Source: Acidimicrobiaceae bacterium (GTDB lineage: Bacteria > Actinomycetota > Acidimicrobiia > Acidimicrobiales > RAAP-2). Taken from it: a DNA stretch of 40,214 bases. Below are positions 24,051 through 31,730 of the stretch, piece by piece. The notes below the pieces were generated by a model, which saw nothing but the letters and a program-made list of their open reading frames with translations, was not told the origin of the DNA and searched no databases. Every line of letters starts with the position of its first letter. Within the stretch, counting starts at the first letter, position 1. A program made the position numbers and the translations under genes. Location of the stretch: NCBI GenBank assembly GCA_003164095.1, contig PLRX01000043.1, forward strand, positions 1 through 40,214, in the 5' to 3' direction.

Positions 24051-24701
24051 ATGTCACTGTTCCGCCTGGACGCCAGCATCCGCGTCGAAGGGTCCCGCAG
24101 CCGAGCCATCGCCGACATCGTCGAGCAGGAATGGCGCACCGCCCATCCGAATGCCCCGGTGACCCGCCGGCACGTCGGCGTCGAGCCGGTCCCGGCGACG
24201 GCGTGGGCGACAGCCGTCCTGGCCGGACCCACGCCGGAGGCGGAGCGCTCCGAGGAGCAGCGTGCCGCGACGGCGTCGGCCACGCGGGAAGCGGACCTCC
24301 TGATCGACGCCGACGCAGCATTGTTCGCCGTGCCGCTCTACAACTTCGGCGTCTCCCAGCACTTCAAGGCGTGGGTCGACCTGGTCGTCACGGACCAGAG
24401 GATGGGTGCCGGTGGCGAACCGGCGACGGCCGGCACGCCCGCCGTACTCGTCGCCGTCCGGGGAGGCAGCTATGCCGCCGGCACGCCGCGTGAGGGCTGG
24501 GACCATGCCACGGGGTGGATGCGCAGGATCCTGGAGGACGTCTGGAAGTTCGACCTGCGTGTCGTCGAGGAGGAGTTCACGCTCGTCGGGGTCAACCCCG
24601 CGCTCGACGCCTTCAAGGACATCGCCGTCGAGTTGCGTAAGCAGGCCGAGCAGGTGGCCCGCGAGCACGGGCGGGACCTCGGCCTGGCCACGGCCGTCTG
24701 A
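24051..24701 (+). CDS. FMN-dependent NADH-azoreductase-like flavoprotein
   Basis: A 216-residue flavodoxin-fold reductase of the AzoR/NQO group, transferring two electrons from NAD(P)H to quinones or azo compounds. LDASIRVEGSRSRAIAD (8-24) is the FMN phosphate loop (S-x-R-x-x-x-S-x-S type). AVPLYNFGVSQHFKAWVDLV (about 97-116) is the conserved P-x-Y-N-F-x-x-P-x-x-(L/F)-K-x-W-x-D block, with Ser in place of the usual Pro, and VRGGSY (about 141-146) contacts the flavin ring. ATG 24051 has GGAAGG upstream. It is divergent from, and presumably repressed by, the HxlR regulator. Confidence 0.9.
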   Translation: MSLFRLDASIRVEGSRSRAIADIVEQEWRTAHPNAPVTRRHVGVEPVPATAWATAVLAGPTPEAERSEEQRAATASATREADLLIDADAALFAVPLYNFGVSQHFKAWVDLVVTDQRMGAGGEPATAGTPAVLVAVRGGSYAAGTPREGWDHATGWMRRILEDVWKFDLRVVEEEFTLVGVNPALDAFKDIAVELRKQAEQVAREHGRDLGLATAV

Positions 24702-24727
24702 CCGGCCTCGTACACCCCGGTCGAGCG

Positions 24728-24970
24728 CTACTGCTTGTAGCCCTCGACCACCGCGGCCGGCCGGCCCTCCACATCGTCGGGGTCGAGTCCGGCGTTGCGG
24801 CGGGCCCGGCGCTGGCGGAGCAGGTCCCAGCACTGGTCCAGCGCGGCCTCGATCACCCGCAGGCGACCCTGCTCGTCATCGGTCAGCCCGTCGGCCCCCT
24901 CGGAGCGCTCGAGGCGATGCTCCTCCTCCGCCAGCTCATTGATCTGCTGGACAAGGTCCTGGTCGTCCAT
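24728..24970 (-). CDS. DUF2630 family small protein
   Basis: An 80-residue acidic helical protein of the actinobacterial DUF2630 family: MDDQDLVQQINELAEEEHRLE at the start, then LDQCWDLLRQRRARRNAGLDP and a terminal VEGYKQ, all hallmarks. The function is unknown. ATG 24970 is preferred over an in-frame GTG at 24979 because GGAGGTGG lies 5 nt before it. It follows the TetR gene by 28 nt on the same strand and may be cotranscribed with it. Confidence 0.9.
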   Translation of the reverse strand: MDDQDLVQQINELAEEEHRLERSEGADGLTDDEQGRLRVIEAALDQCWDLLRQRRARRNAGLDPDDVEGRPAAVVEGYKQ

Positions 24971-24998
24971 GGTCGCCACCTCCGGGCGTTGCCGGTCT

Positions 24999-25607
24999 CT
25001 AGTGGCCGGTTTCCCCGACCACCTGTGCCTGTCGACGCAGACCCTCCAGGGCGATGTCGAGGATGCGGGGGATCTGCCCCTCGACTGTGGCCGGCATCTT
25101 GGAGATACCCGCCACGAGCATCACCACATCATCGATCGACACATCATTCCGCACGTCACCGGATGCCTGGGCCCGGACGAACAACTGCTCGCCGGCCGCG
25201 TAGATGGCCGTGCGGCAGCCGCGGAACACGTCGGCGTCGCGGCCCAGGTGGTTGAAGAGCTCCTGGGAGAGTGCCTGCTTGGTCGCGATGTAGTCGAGGA
25301 ACCGGTGGAGCCAGGCGACCAGCGCCTCCCACGGAGGATCGCCCATCAGGTCCTCCGTGGTGCGGCACACCGCCTCGACCTCTTCGACGTAGACGGCCTC
25401 GAGCAGGTCCTGACGAGTCGGGAAGTTCCGGTACAGCGTGCCGATGCCCACCCCGGCCCGCCGGGCGATCTCCTCCAGCGACGCCGAGCCGCCCTCCTCG
25501 GTGAATGCCTCGCGCGCCGCCGCGATCAGCTTGTCGTAGTTGCGGCGCGCATCAGCCCGCTTCGGTCGCTGGGACCGTACGTCGGGGATCATCGCTGCGC
25601 TGGTCAT
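24999..25607 (-). CDS. TetR family transcriptional regulator
   Basis: A 202-residue repressor. The N-terminal HTH spans about residues 20-66, with NYDKLIAAAREAFTEEGGSASLEEIARRAGVGIGTLYRNFPTRQDLLEAVY matching the TetR_N consensus position by position (shown here as segments LEEIARRAGVGIGTLYRNF and FPTRQDLLEAVY). The C-terminal ligand domain ends in a SKMPATVEGQIPRILDIALEGL segment similar to SbtR-like regulators. It is divergent from a broken MFS efflux gene across 132 nt filled with operator-like repeats. It presumably regulated that pump and itself; with the pump destroyed it may now be a self-regulator only. Confidence 0.93.
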   Translation of the reverse strand: MTSAAMIPDVRSQRPKRADARRNYDKLIAAAREAFTEEGGSASLEEIARRAGVGIGTLYRNFPTRQDLLEAVYVEEVEAVCRTTEDLMGDPPWEALVAWLHRFLDYIATKQALSQELFNHLGRDADVFRGCRTAIYAAGEQLFVRAQASGDVRNDVSIDDVVMLVAGISKMPATVEGQIPRILDIALEGLRRQAQVVGETGH

Positions 25608-25640
25608 CGGTCAATTCCACATCTCGGATTACAAAGCGAA

Positions 25641-25697
25641 GGTACCCTCCGTATGCTATATGGAGATACCCTCCGGTAACTAATGGAGGCAACCTCC
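25641..25697. promoter_or_regulatory. Overlapping TetR operators
   Basis: Three CCTCC half-sites (25646-25650, 25670-25674, 25693-25697) alternate with GGAG(G) half-sites (25662-25665, 25685-25689). They make two 30-nt imperfect palindromes, 25641-25670 and 25665-25694, both fitting GGTA-n-CCTCC...GGAG-n-TACC, and a compact palindrome GGAGGCAACCTCC at 25685-25697. Left half-sites recur every 23-24 nt, about two helical turns. The AT-rich centre of the first (TATGCTATAT) can serve as -10 region on both strands, so bound repressor would block both promoters. Confidence 0.75.
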
Positions 25698-25739
25698 ACT
25701 TTACCGCTCTCTCCCGTCAACGTCTAACGGAGCACCTGC

Positions 25740-26450
25740 ATGTCCACCACCCTGACCCTACGCGCCCCTGAAGGAGGTCGACCCGCCGGGACCCGGCGAT
25801 CGCCGCCGCACCCGGCGCCCGTCCTGTCCGTCTTCCTGACCAAGTCGTTCCAGGGCATCCTCGGCTAGAGCGCGCTCCAGGCCGGTTTGGTGTTCCTGCC
25901 CGTCACGGCCGTGATGTTCGCGGCGGCCCGCCTGGCACCGAGGATCGGACCCCGGGTGGGGAACATGCATCTCCTCGTAGACGGCATGGCGGTGGCGCTC
26001 GTCGGCCTGGTGCTGTTGAGCCGCATCGCACCCGATGCCCACCACTTCCCGATGATCGCCCCACCGATGCTGCTGCTCAGGACCGGCATCGGGACCGCAC
26101 TCACGCCGCTGACCACCGCCGGTGTCGCGGGTGTCACCCCGGAGGACCCCGGGGCGGCGTCGGGCCTGGTGAACGTGGCACAGCAGCTCGGGGCGTCGCT
26201 CGGCCTCGGCATCCTCGTCACCGTGTTCGCAGCAGCGAGCCGTGTGTCGGCGAGTGACGCGCTGCACATTTCGGCCGCCCGGGCAGCGGACGTGGCCCTC
26301 GCCCACGGGGTGGCGATCGCGCCCCGGGGGTCGGCGCTCTTTCTGGCGCTCGCATCGGCGGTGGTCGCCACGGTGATGTGGCGTCCCGTCGCGGTGGACG
26401 ACGAGGCTGCCGCGACGGGACTCGAGGTCGCCACGGCTCTCGAGGACTGA
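25740..26450 (+). pseudogene. Broken MFS drug-efflux transporter (EmrB/QacA-like)
   Basis: The frame opens at ATG 25740 with a normal N-terminal leader (MSTTLTLRAPEGGRPAGTRR) and then jumps, near residue 30, to SVFLTKSFQGILG, which belongs to about the ninth helix of 14-helix DHA2 drug:proton antiporters. The roughly 230 residues in between are missing without loss of frame. A TAG at 25866-25868 then interrupts a conserved block: ILG-stop-SALQAGLVFLP, where relatives have LGYSALQAGL, so a Tyr codon became a stop. After it the frame remains open for 193 codons with normal helices up to the stop at 26450. Two independent lesions mark it as dead, although the promoter and operators remain. Confidence 0.88.
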
Positions 26451-26469
26451 CGGGCTCGGGCCGAGGGAC

Positions 26470-26489
26470 GGTGCCCCGGGCCCGGCACC
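26470..26489. terminator. GC hairpin between convergent genes
   Basis: GGTGCC at 26470-26475 pairs with GGCACC at 26484-26489 across a GC-rich 8-nt loop. It lies between the ends of the MFS pseudogene and the potassium-channel gene and could serve both directions. Confidence 0.5.
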
Positions 26490-26500
26490 ATGCGACGTCG

Positions 26501-27577
26501 CTACCGGGGCGTGGCGTACTCGGTCAGCGCGGCCAACTGCTCTGCTGTGCCCACGCCGATCAACACGTCGCCGGCTGCCACCCGGGTCTCCGGCGACGGG
26601 TTCGGCGTGAAGGTGCCGTCCGGGCGCCGGATGGCGAGGACGAGGCAGCCCGTCCGTTCGTGCACCTTCGTCGACCGGAGGCTTTCGTCGGCGAGGGGCG
26701 AGTCGGGACCCACCGCGAGCTCCTCCAGACGGAACTCGAGGGTTCCGTCATGCATGACGACATCGACGAAGTCGACGACGTGGGGCTGGGTGACGAACGC
26801 CGCCATCCGGTCCCCACCGAGTCGTTGGGGATTGACCACCCGGTCGGCGCCGACCCGGAGCAACTTGGCCTCGGACGACTCGCCCCTGGCCCGTGCGATC
26901 ACGTGGATTGACGGGTTGAACGACCGGCTCGCCACCGTCACGAACAGGTTGTTGGCGTCGGTGTCGAGCGCGGCGATCAGGGTGCCCGCCCGTTCGACGC
27001 CGGCGCGCACGAGGGTTGCGTCATCGGTGACGTCGCCGACCACGATCGGCAGGCCGAGCCCCTCGATGCGGCCCGGGTCCCGGTCCACCACGACGATCTG
27101 CTGGTTGGCGTTGCCGAGGTAGCGCGCGACCTCGCGGCCCACCCTTCCCCAGCCGCAGATCACCACGTGTCCGTGCATGGCTGCGATGTCCCGGTCCATT
27201 CGTCGCCTCCTGATCAGTTCCCGCATGTGTCCGTCGATGAGCAGTTCGAGTGTCACGGTGAAGGTGTAGAGGGCGGTACCGACGCCGAACAGGATGAGGA
27301 AGACGGTGAAGGCCTTCACACCCGTCCCGATCGGATGGGGGAAGCCGTAGCCGACCGTCGAGACGGTGACCACCGACTGGTACACCGCTTCCACGAGTCC
27401 GAAGCCGAGTGCCCAGTAGCCGAGGGTACCGATCAGCACCACGAGGACGAGCGCGGCCAGGCCGATCTGGACCCGTCGGAACGGGCTCCTGGTGCCGTAG
27501 GACGCCGGCGGCGCGACCGCGGGCACCTTGCCGTTCGATGTCCCGGGTCGGACAGGTCGGCGACGGCCGGGAGACAT
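26501..27577 (-). CDS. Potassium channel with RCK (TrkA-N/TrkA-C) domains
   Basis: A 358-residue two-helix K+ channel like MthK or Kch. Helix 1 covers about 37-58, the pore loop carries the intact filter TVGYG (74-78), and helix 2 covers about 88-112. The RCK domain starts at about 135 with HVVICGWGRVGREVARYL (nucleotide site GWGRVG, 142-147) and VVVDRDP as the strand-2 acidic end. A TrkA-C domain occupies about 265-350. ATG 27577 has no ribosome binding site but has TAGCAT 6 nt upstream. It is divergent from the acyl-CoA synthetase gene with 84 nt between them. Unlike the channel-like gene at 17398, its filter is canonical. Confidence 0.94.
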   Translation of the reverse strand: MSPGRRRPVRPGTSNGKVPAVAPPASYGTRSPFRRVQIGLAALVLVVLIGTLGYWALGFGLVEAVYQSVVTVSTVGYGFPHPIGTGVKAFTVFLILFGVGTALYTFTVTLELLIDGHMRELIRRRRMDRDIAAMHGHVVICGWGRVGREVARYLGNANQQIVVVDRDPGRIEGLGLPIVVGDVTDDATLVRAGVERAGTLIAALDTDANNLFVTVASRSFNPSIHVIARARGESSEAKLLRVGADRVVNPQRLGGDRMAAFVTQPHVVDFVDVVMHDGTLEFRLEELAVGPDSPLADESLRSTKVHERTGCLVLAIRRPDGTFTPNPSPETRVAAGDVLIGVGTAEQLAALTEYATPR

Positions 27578-27583
27578 GGGGCG

Positions 27584-27589
27584 ATGCTA
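27584..27589 (-). promoter_or_regulatory. -10 element TAGCAT for leaderless K+ channel transcript
   Basis: TAGCAT on the minus strand lies 6 nt before ATG 27577, without a ribosome binding site. Confidence 0.6.
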
Positions 27590-27649
27590 GGCGGGTGGTC
27601 CACCGGCCGGCGCCAGCCGGCTCGTGGACCGGTGGACCCGTGGTTCGGA

Positions 27650-27655
27650 CATACT
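27650..27655 (+). promoter_or_regulatory. Candidate -10 element CATACT for the acyl-CoA synthetase
   Basis: CATACT lies 6 nt before ATG 27662, and there is no ribosome binding site. It departs from TAGnnT but keeps A at position 2 and T at position 6. Confidence 0.4.
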
Positions 27656-27661
27656 GACGCA

Positions 27662-29248
27662 ATGGACGACGCCGCACTCCAGGAATTCCAGATGCACGGC
27701 CAGGACATCCCCTGGCTCCTCGACCACTGGGCGGAGCACCGCCCGGACCACCCGGTGCTGGTCTGGGACCCGCCGAACGCCGAGGGTCGCCAGTGGACCT
27801 ATGCCCAGTTGCTCGAGGACACCCGGCGCCTGGCGGCCGGGCTCGTGGCGCGGGGTATCAGCAAGGGGGACAAGGTCCTCATCCACGCCGACAACTGCCC
27901 CGAACTGGTCCTGGCGTGGTTGGCGTGCGCCACTGTCGGTGCCGTCGGCGTGACGACCAATACGAAGTCGGTGGGTGCCGAGTTGACGTACTTCATCGAC
28001 AAGGCCCGGTGTGTGGCCGCCATCACCCAACCGAAGTTCGCGTCGATGGTCGTCGAGGCCGGCCCGGCGCTGCAGTGGGTCGCCGTGACCGCCGACGATT
28101 CTGGCGACCCGGCGGGTGGCGACCTGTCAGGACTCGCACTCGACGCGTTCGACGACCTCTTCGGCGACGCCTCGGCCTGGCCCGGACGGCCGGCCGAGCC
28201 GCTCCTGCCGTTCGGCATCATGTTCACCTCGGGCACGACGAACAAGCCCAAGGCGGTGGTCCACACACACGCCAACGCCGTGTGGGCCAGCCGACTCGGG
28301 CCCCGAAACATCGACCTGGGACCGGACGACCGCTACCTCGTCTACCTGCCGTTCTTCCATGTGAACGCGCAGAGCTGGACGTTCTTTCCGGTGCTCGGCA
28401 TCGGCGCCACCGTCGTCCTGACCCCGAAGTGGTCGACCAGCCGCTTCTGGGACGTGGTGGCCCGTCATCGGATCACGCACATCTCACTCATGCCCTTCGT
28501 GATGGGCACGCTGGCCCAGGCGGACCGCCCCGAGACCGAACTCCGGGTCGGCGTGTTCGGCCTGATCATGCCCGAGCTCGACCGGATGTTCGGGATCGAC
28601 GTCTACGCCGCGTACGGCATGACCGAACTGGTGTCCCATGCCATCACCGGGAAGCCGAGTGAGCAGCTGCCGACCCGGTCGATGGGTCACGTCGCGCCGG
28701 GCTACGAGATCGCCGTAGTGGACAAGGAGACCGGCGAGCTCTGCGCCGAGGGGCAGACCGGCGAGCTGTGGATGCGGGGAACCCGCGGCATCGAGATCTT
28801 CCTCGAGTACTTCGACAACCCCGAGGCCAACGCCACCTCCTTCGAGGACGGCTGGTTCAAGACGGGCGACATGGTCCAGATTGGCGCCGGCGGCAACGTC
28901 TTCTACCAGGAGCGGGACAAGGACCTCATCAAGGTCGGTGGCGAGAACGTGTCCGCCCGCGAAGTCGAGGAGGTCGTCGGCGCTGTGCCCGGTGTGGCCC
29001 AGGTGGCGGTCGTCGGCAAGAAGCACGAATGGCTCGACCAGGTGGTCGTGGCCTTCGTCATCACCGCACCCGGGGCGCCGGAGCACGCCGAGCTCGAGTC
29101 GCAGGTGATCGAGGCGTGCAAGGGCAGGCTGGCCGAGTTCAAGGTGCCGCGCGCCGTCTACGTGGTCGAGGAGTTCCCGCTCGGGACGCTCGACAAGCTG
29201 CTCAAGAACAAGCTCCGCGACCTCGCTGACGAGCAGCCCGAGGTGTAG
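27662..29248 (+). CDS. Acyl-CoA synthetase / AMP-dependent ligase
   Basis: A 528-residue ANL-superfamily enzyme activating a carboxylic acid to acyl-AMP and then acyl-CoA. The P-loop motif reads TSGTTNKPK (189-197), with Asn where Gly is nearly universal. YAAYGMTEL (about 316-324) is the A5 adenine motif and GWFKTGD (397-403) the A7/A8 hinge region, with the RDKDLIKVGGENVSAREVE segment after it. The C-terminal GTLDKLLKNKLRD supplies the adenylation lysine in a non-standard context (TGK is replaced by LDK). ATG 27662 starts the conserved part and lacks a ribosome binding site. The chain length of the substrate is not readable. A strong hairpin ends the transcript. Confidence 0.92.
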   Translation: MDDAALQEFQMHGQDIPWLLDHWAEHRPDHPVLVWDPPNAEGRQWTYAQLLEDTRRLAAGLVARGISKGDKVLIHADNCPELVLAWLACATVGAVGVTTNTKSVGAELTYFIDKARCVAAITQPKFASMVVEAGPALQWVAVTADDSGDPAGGDLSGLALDAFDDLFGDASAWPGRPAEPLLPFGIMFTSGTTNKPKAVVHTHANAVWASRLGPRNIDLGPDDRYLVYLPFFHVNAQSWTFFPVLGIGATVVLTPKWSTSRFWDVVARHRITHISLMPFVMGTLAQADRPETELRVGVFGLIMPELDRMFGIDVYAAYGMTELVSHAITGKPSEQLPTRSMGHVAPGYEIAVVDKETGELCAEGQTGELWMRGTRGIEIFLEYFDNPEANATSFEDGWFKTGDMVQIGAGGNVFYQERDKDLIKVGGENVSAREVEEVVGAVPGVAQVAVVGKKHEWLDQVVVAFVITAPGAPEHAELESQVIEACKGRLAEFKVPRAVYVVEEFPLGTLDKLLKNKLRDLADEQPEV

Positions 29249-29263
29249 GTCAGAGCGGCCGGA

Positions 29264-29297
29264 GCGATCGACGGGCCCCCGTGGTCCCGTCGATCGC
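29264..29297 (+). terminator. Long perfect hairpin after the acyl-CoA synthetase
   Basis: Twelve-base arms GCGATCGACGGG (29264-29275) and CCCGTCGATCGC (29286-29297) are perfectly complementary across a 10-nt loop, 15 nt after the stop codon. There is no T-tract. This is the strongest hairpin I found in the window. Confidence 0.75.
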
Positions 29298-29310
29298 GCG
29301 GGAGTGGCAC

Positions 29311-29316
29311 TAGCTT
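29311..29316 (+). promoter_or_regulatory. -10 element TAGCTT for the small membrane protein gene
   Basis: TAGCTT lies 24 nt before ATG 29341, with GAGAGGAG between them, so here the same hexamer serves a transcript with a short leader. Confidence 0.5.
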
Positions 29317-29340
29317 CACGCAACGACGAGAGGAGTGGAC

Positions 29341-29562
29341 ATGTCGGCACTCATGCTGTTGGCCAGTAGCGGTGGCTCCTTCATCTGGAGCCTGGTCAGC
29401 TTCGCCCTGTGGATCGTGATCATGGTCTGGATCTACGACATCGCCAAGCGCAAGGGCCGCCACGCCGTGGGCTGGCTCATCCTGGGGTTCTTCTTTTCGA
29501 TCATCACCCTGATCGTCCTGTTGCTGCTCCCCTCGAAGACGGCGACGGACCACATCGGATGA
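29341..29562 (+). CDS. Small two-helix membrane protein
   Basis: A 73-residue protein with hydrophobic helices at about 12-33 and 45-65 separated by a short basic loop (AKRKGRHAVG). The N-terminus is uncharged and the end is polar. It resembles small actinobacterial membrane proteins annotated as hypothetical; no function can be assigned. GAGAGGAG lies 5 nt before ATG 29341, and a TAGCTT promoter hexamer precedes it. It stands alone between a terminator and a convergent site-2 protease gene. Confidence 0.75.
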   Translation: MSALMLLASSGGSFIWSLVSFALWIVIMVWIYDIAKRKGRHAVGWLILGFFFSIITLIVLLLLPSKTATDHIG

Positions 29563-29636
29563 TCCCGTCGGCCGCCACCGAGCGCTGACACGACAGCACC
29601 ACGCCGCCGCCGCCACCACCGACGGTGGGACACAGC

Positions 29637-30788
29637 TCAGTGCCCGGTGGCGGACCGGCCCTGCGATCCGAGCGTGGCCACCTGTACGAAGCGGGCGACG
29701 TCGCTGGGCGACACGATCCCGACCAGTCGGCCGGTGCGGTCCACCACGAGTGCCCGGCCGTCGGGTGCGGCCTGCATCCGGTTGAGCAGCCCGACAACCG
29801 GCTCGTCCGGTGCCGCGACCGGCACGTGGTCCAGTGGAACGGCGGTGTCCACCAGTCGTGTCATGGCGCGGTGCTCGGGCGGCACGCGGCGGATCCGGCC
29901 CAGGGTGGTCACTCCGACCAACCGTCCGTCGGGGTCAACCAGGGGGTAGGTGCCGAAGTGGTAGTGGTGGAGGCGCTGGTCGACGAGCTCGGCCACCGTG
30001 CCGGTGGCCGGGAAGGTGATCGGGTCTGCTGTCATGAGATCGTGCACCTGCACGTCTCCCAGCGATGACCTGAGCAGTACGTCCGTCTGCTCGGCTCGGG
30101 CCGCCGACAGCAGGAACCAGCCGAGGAAGACGAACCACAGACCGATGAGGCCCACCGTCAGGCACTCGAGCACACCGAGCGCGACCAACGCGTAGCCGAA
30201 CACCTCGCCGCAGCGCGACGCGGTGGTGGTGGCCCCGACCCGGTCGCCACTGCGGTGCCACAGCGCGGCACGCAGGATGCGCCCTCCGTCGAGCGGTGCC
30301 GCGGGGACCAGGTTGAACCCTGCGAGGAGGACGTTGATCCAGGCCAACCAGCCGAGGGACGCCACAACCACCTGAATGGTGCCCGACCCGTCGTTCAGCA
30401 GCAGCGCGCAGCTGCCCGCCACCAGTGCGACGGCGAAGCTGGTCAGTGGCCCGACGATGGCCACCCGGAATTCGACGCCAGGGGTGAGGGCCTCGCCCTC
30501 GAGCTCCGACACCCCGCCGAACAGCCACAGCGTGATGCTGCGGACGGCGATGCCATGTCGCTTGGCGACCAGGGCATGGGCAGCCTCGTGGGCCAGGAGC
30601 GATGCGAACAACAGGACGGTCGTCACCGACCCGGCGAGCCAGTAGAGGGCCACGGGGTGCCCGGGCTGGTCCTGGGGCAGCACGAGTCCGGCCAGCTCCC
30701 AGGCGAACAGGACGAAGACGAACAGGACGCTCCAGTTGAGACCGACCGGGATCCCGGCGATCTTGCCGAGGCGGAGGTTCTGGTTCAT
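29637..30788 (-). CDS. Site-2 protease family membrane metalloprotease with CBS domains (Rip3-like)
   Basis: A 383-residue intramembrane zinc protease. HEAAH (67-71) is the HExxH zinc site inside a helix, and NLVPAAPLDGGR (159-170) holds the third ligand Asp167. About five to six helices occupy residues 15-240. Two CBS motifs follow (about 250-310 and 315-375), beginning VHDLMTADPITFPATGTVAELV and ending LVGIVSPSDVARFV. This domain order matches Rip3-type proteins (M. tuberculosis Rv2625c). Such proteases cleave membrane-bound regulators, with CBS domains sensing adenine nucleotides. ATG 30788 is chosen for GAGGGA about 6 nt upstream and for family alignment; an in-frame codon at 30815 adds 9 residues. 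Confidence 0.92.
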   Translation of the reverse strand: MNQNLRLGKIAGIPVGLNWSVLFVFVLFAWELAGLVLPQDQPGHPVALYWLAGSVTTVLLFASLLAHEAAHALVAKRHGIAVRSITLWLFGGVSELEGEALTPGVEFRVAIVGPLTSFAVALVAGSCALLLNDGSGTIQVVVASLGWLAWINVLLAGFNLVPAAPLDGGRILRAALWHRSGDRVGATTTASRCGEVFGYALVALGVLECLTVGLIGLWFVFLGWFLLSAARAEQTDVLLRSSLGDVQVHDLMTADPITFPATGTVAELVDQRLHHYHFGTYPLVDPDGRLVGVTTLGRIRRVPPEHRAMTRLVDTAVPLDHVPVAAPDEPVVGLLNRMQAAPDGRALVVDRTGRLVGIVSPSDVARFVQVATLGSQGRSATGH

Positions 30789-30862
30789 CGGAGTCCCTCT
30801 GACCGGCCCGGACACCCGCCCGACCGGTCGGTGCCAGCATGCCCCGGGATCCCGGGTACGCC

Positions 30863-30882
30863 GTAGGGGAGAAATGCCCTAC
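30863..30882. promoter_or_regulatory. 20-bp palindrome between the site-2 protease and DJ-1 genes
   Basis: GTAGGGGAGAAATGCCCTAC has 6-bp arms GTAGGG / CCCTAC around an 8-nt AT-richer centre. Its GGG at positions 4-6 and CCC at 15-17 share the geometry of mycobacterial DosR boxes, though the flanking core bases differ. It lies 75 nt before the protease start and about 50 nt before the -10 of the DJ-1 gene, so one regulator could control both. Confidence 0.5.
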
Positions 30883-30931
30883 CTGCCCCCTCAGTGGCAC
30901 CCCGACCGGGCATCGCTCCCGGCGCAGGGCC

Positions 30932-30937
30932 TAGCTT
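30932..30937 (+). promoter_or_regulatory. -10 element TAGCTT for leaderless DJ-1/PfpI transcript
   Basis: TAGCTT lies 7 nt before GTG 30945, with no ribosome binding site. Confidence 0.6.
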
Positions 30938-30944
30938 CGTGGGC

Positions 30945-31688
30945 GTGCCCCGCCGAGTGCTGCTACCGCTGCCCGACCACGACTTCGACGTGACCGAGGT
31001 GGCCGTGCCGTGGCACTACCTGACACAGGCCGGCCACCAGGTGGTGTTCGCCACCGAGTCCGGTGGCGCGACGCCCGCCGCCGACCAACGCCTGCTCGAC
31101 GGGGTCATCTTCGGCCAGCTCGGAGCGGCCGACGGCCCGAAGGCCCTCTACCGTCGGCTCCTGGACGATCCGGGCTTCCGGGCCCCGCTGGCGTGGGGCG
31201 ATGCGGAGCCGGCCGAGTTCGACGGACTGCTGCTGCCGGGCGGGCACGCCCCACGGATGCGCCAGTACCTGGGATCGAGCGAGCTGCAGGACTGGGCAGC
31301 GGCCTTCTGGCAGCTCGGCCGACCGGTCGGGGCGATCTGCCACGGCGTTCTGGTGCTCGCCCGGGCCTGCGATCCGGTCACTGGACGGAGCATCCTCGCC
31401 GACCGGCGGACGACCTGTCTGACGAAGCCGATGGAGCGTTCCGCCTACCTGGCCACCGCGTGGAGACTGGGGAGGTACTACCGGACCTACCCGACCTACG
31501 TGGAGGACGAGGTGGTGGCCGCCCTCGCAGAACGGACCCAGTTCACCCGCGGACCGTTCGGCTTCACTCGCGACACTCCGACGTCGGACGACTCGGGGTT
31601 CACGGTGCTCGACGGCAACTACCTGTCGGCCCGTTGGCCGGGGGACGCCCATACGTTCGCCAGCCGGTACACCGAGCTGCTCGGCTGA
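30945..31688 (+). CDS. DJ-1/PfpI family protein (class I glutamine amidotransferase-like)
   Basis: A 247-residue cytoplasmic protein with the DJ-1/PfpI flavodoxin-like fold. The nucleophile elbow AICHGVLVLA places Cys132-His133, Glu18 lies in the strand-1 loop (FDVTEVAVPW) as partner acid, and LLPGGHAPRMRQYL (96-109) is the conserved glycine-rich turn. Similar proteins act as glyoxalase III, deglycase-type chaperones or amidases; an additional C-terminal 70 residues (from YYRTYPTYVEDEV) resemble the larger subgroup. GTG 30945 is chosen because a TAGCTT hexamer sits 7 nt upstream and similarity begins there. Confidence 0.88.
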   Translation: MPRRVLLPLPDHDFDVTEVAVPWHYLTQAGHQVVFATESGGATPAADQRLLDGVIFGQLGAADGPKALYRRLLDDPGFRAPLAWGDAEPAEFDGLLLPGGHAPRMRQYLGSSELQDWAAAFWQLGRPVGAICHGVLVLARACDPVTGRSILADRRTTCLTKPMERSAYLATAWRLGRYYRTYPTYVEDEVVAALAERTQFTRGPFGFTRDTPTSDDSGFTVLDGNYLSARWPGDAHTFASRYTELLG

Positions 31689-31718
31689 CTTCCAGCGGCC
31701 CGATCCCCTGCCCGGCGG

Positions 31719-31724
31719 TAGCGT
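31719..31724 (+). promoter_or_regulatory. -10 element TAGCGT for leaderless transcript
   Basis: TAGCGT lies 6 nt before GTG 31731, with no ribosome binding site. Confidence 0.6.
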
Positions 31725-31730
31725 GGCGGC

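Noticed and set aside
25768-25776. Strong Shine-Dalgarno GAAGGAGG inside the MFS pseudogene as a start signal
   Set aside because: No start codon follows at a usable distance, so it is more likely chance or a scar of the deletion.
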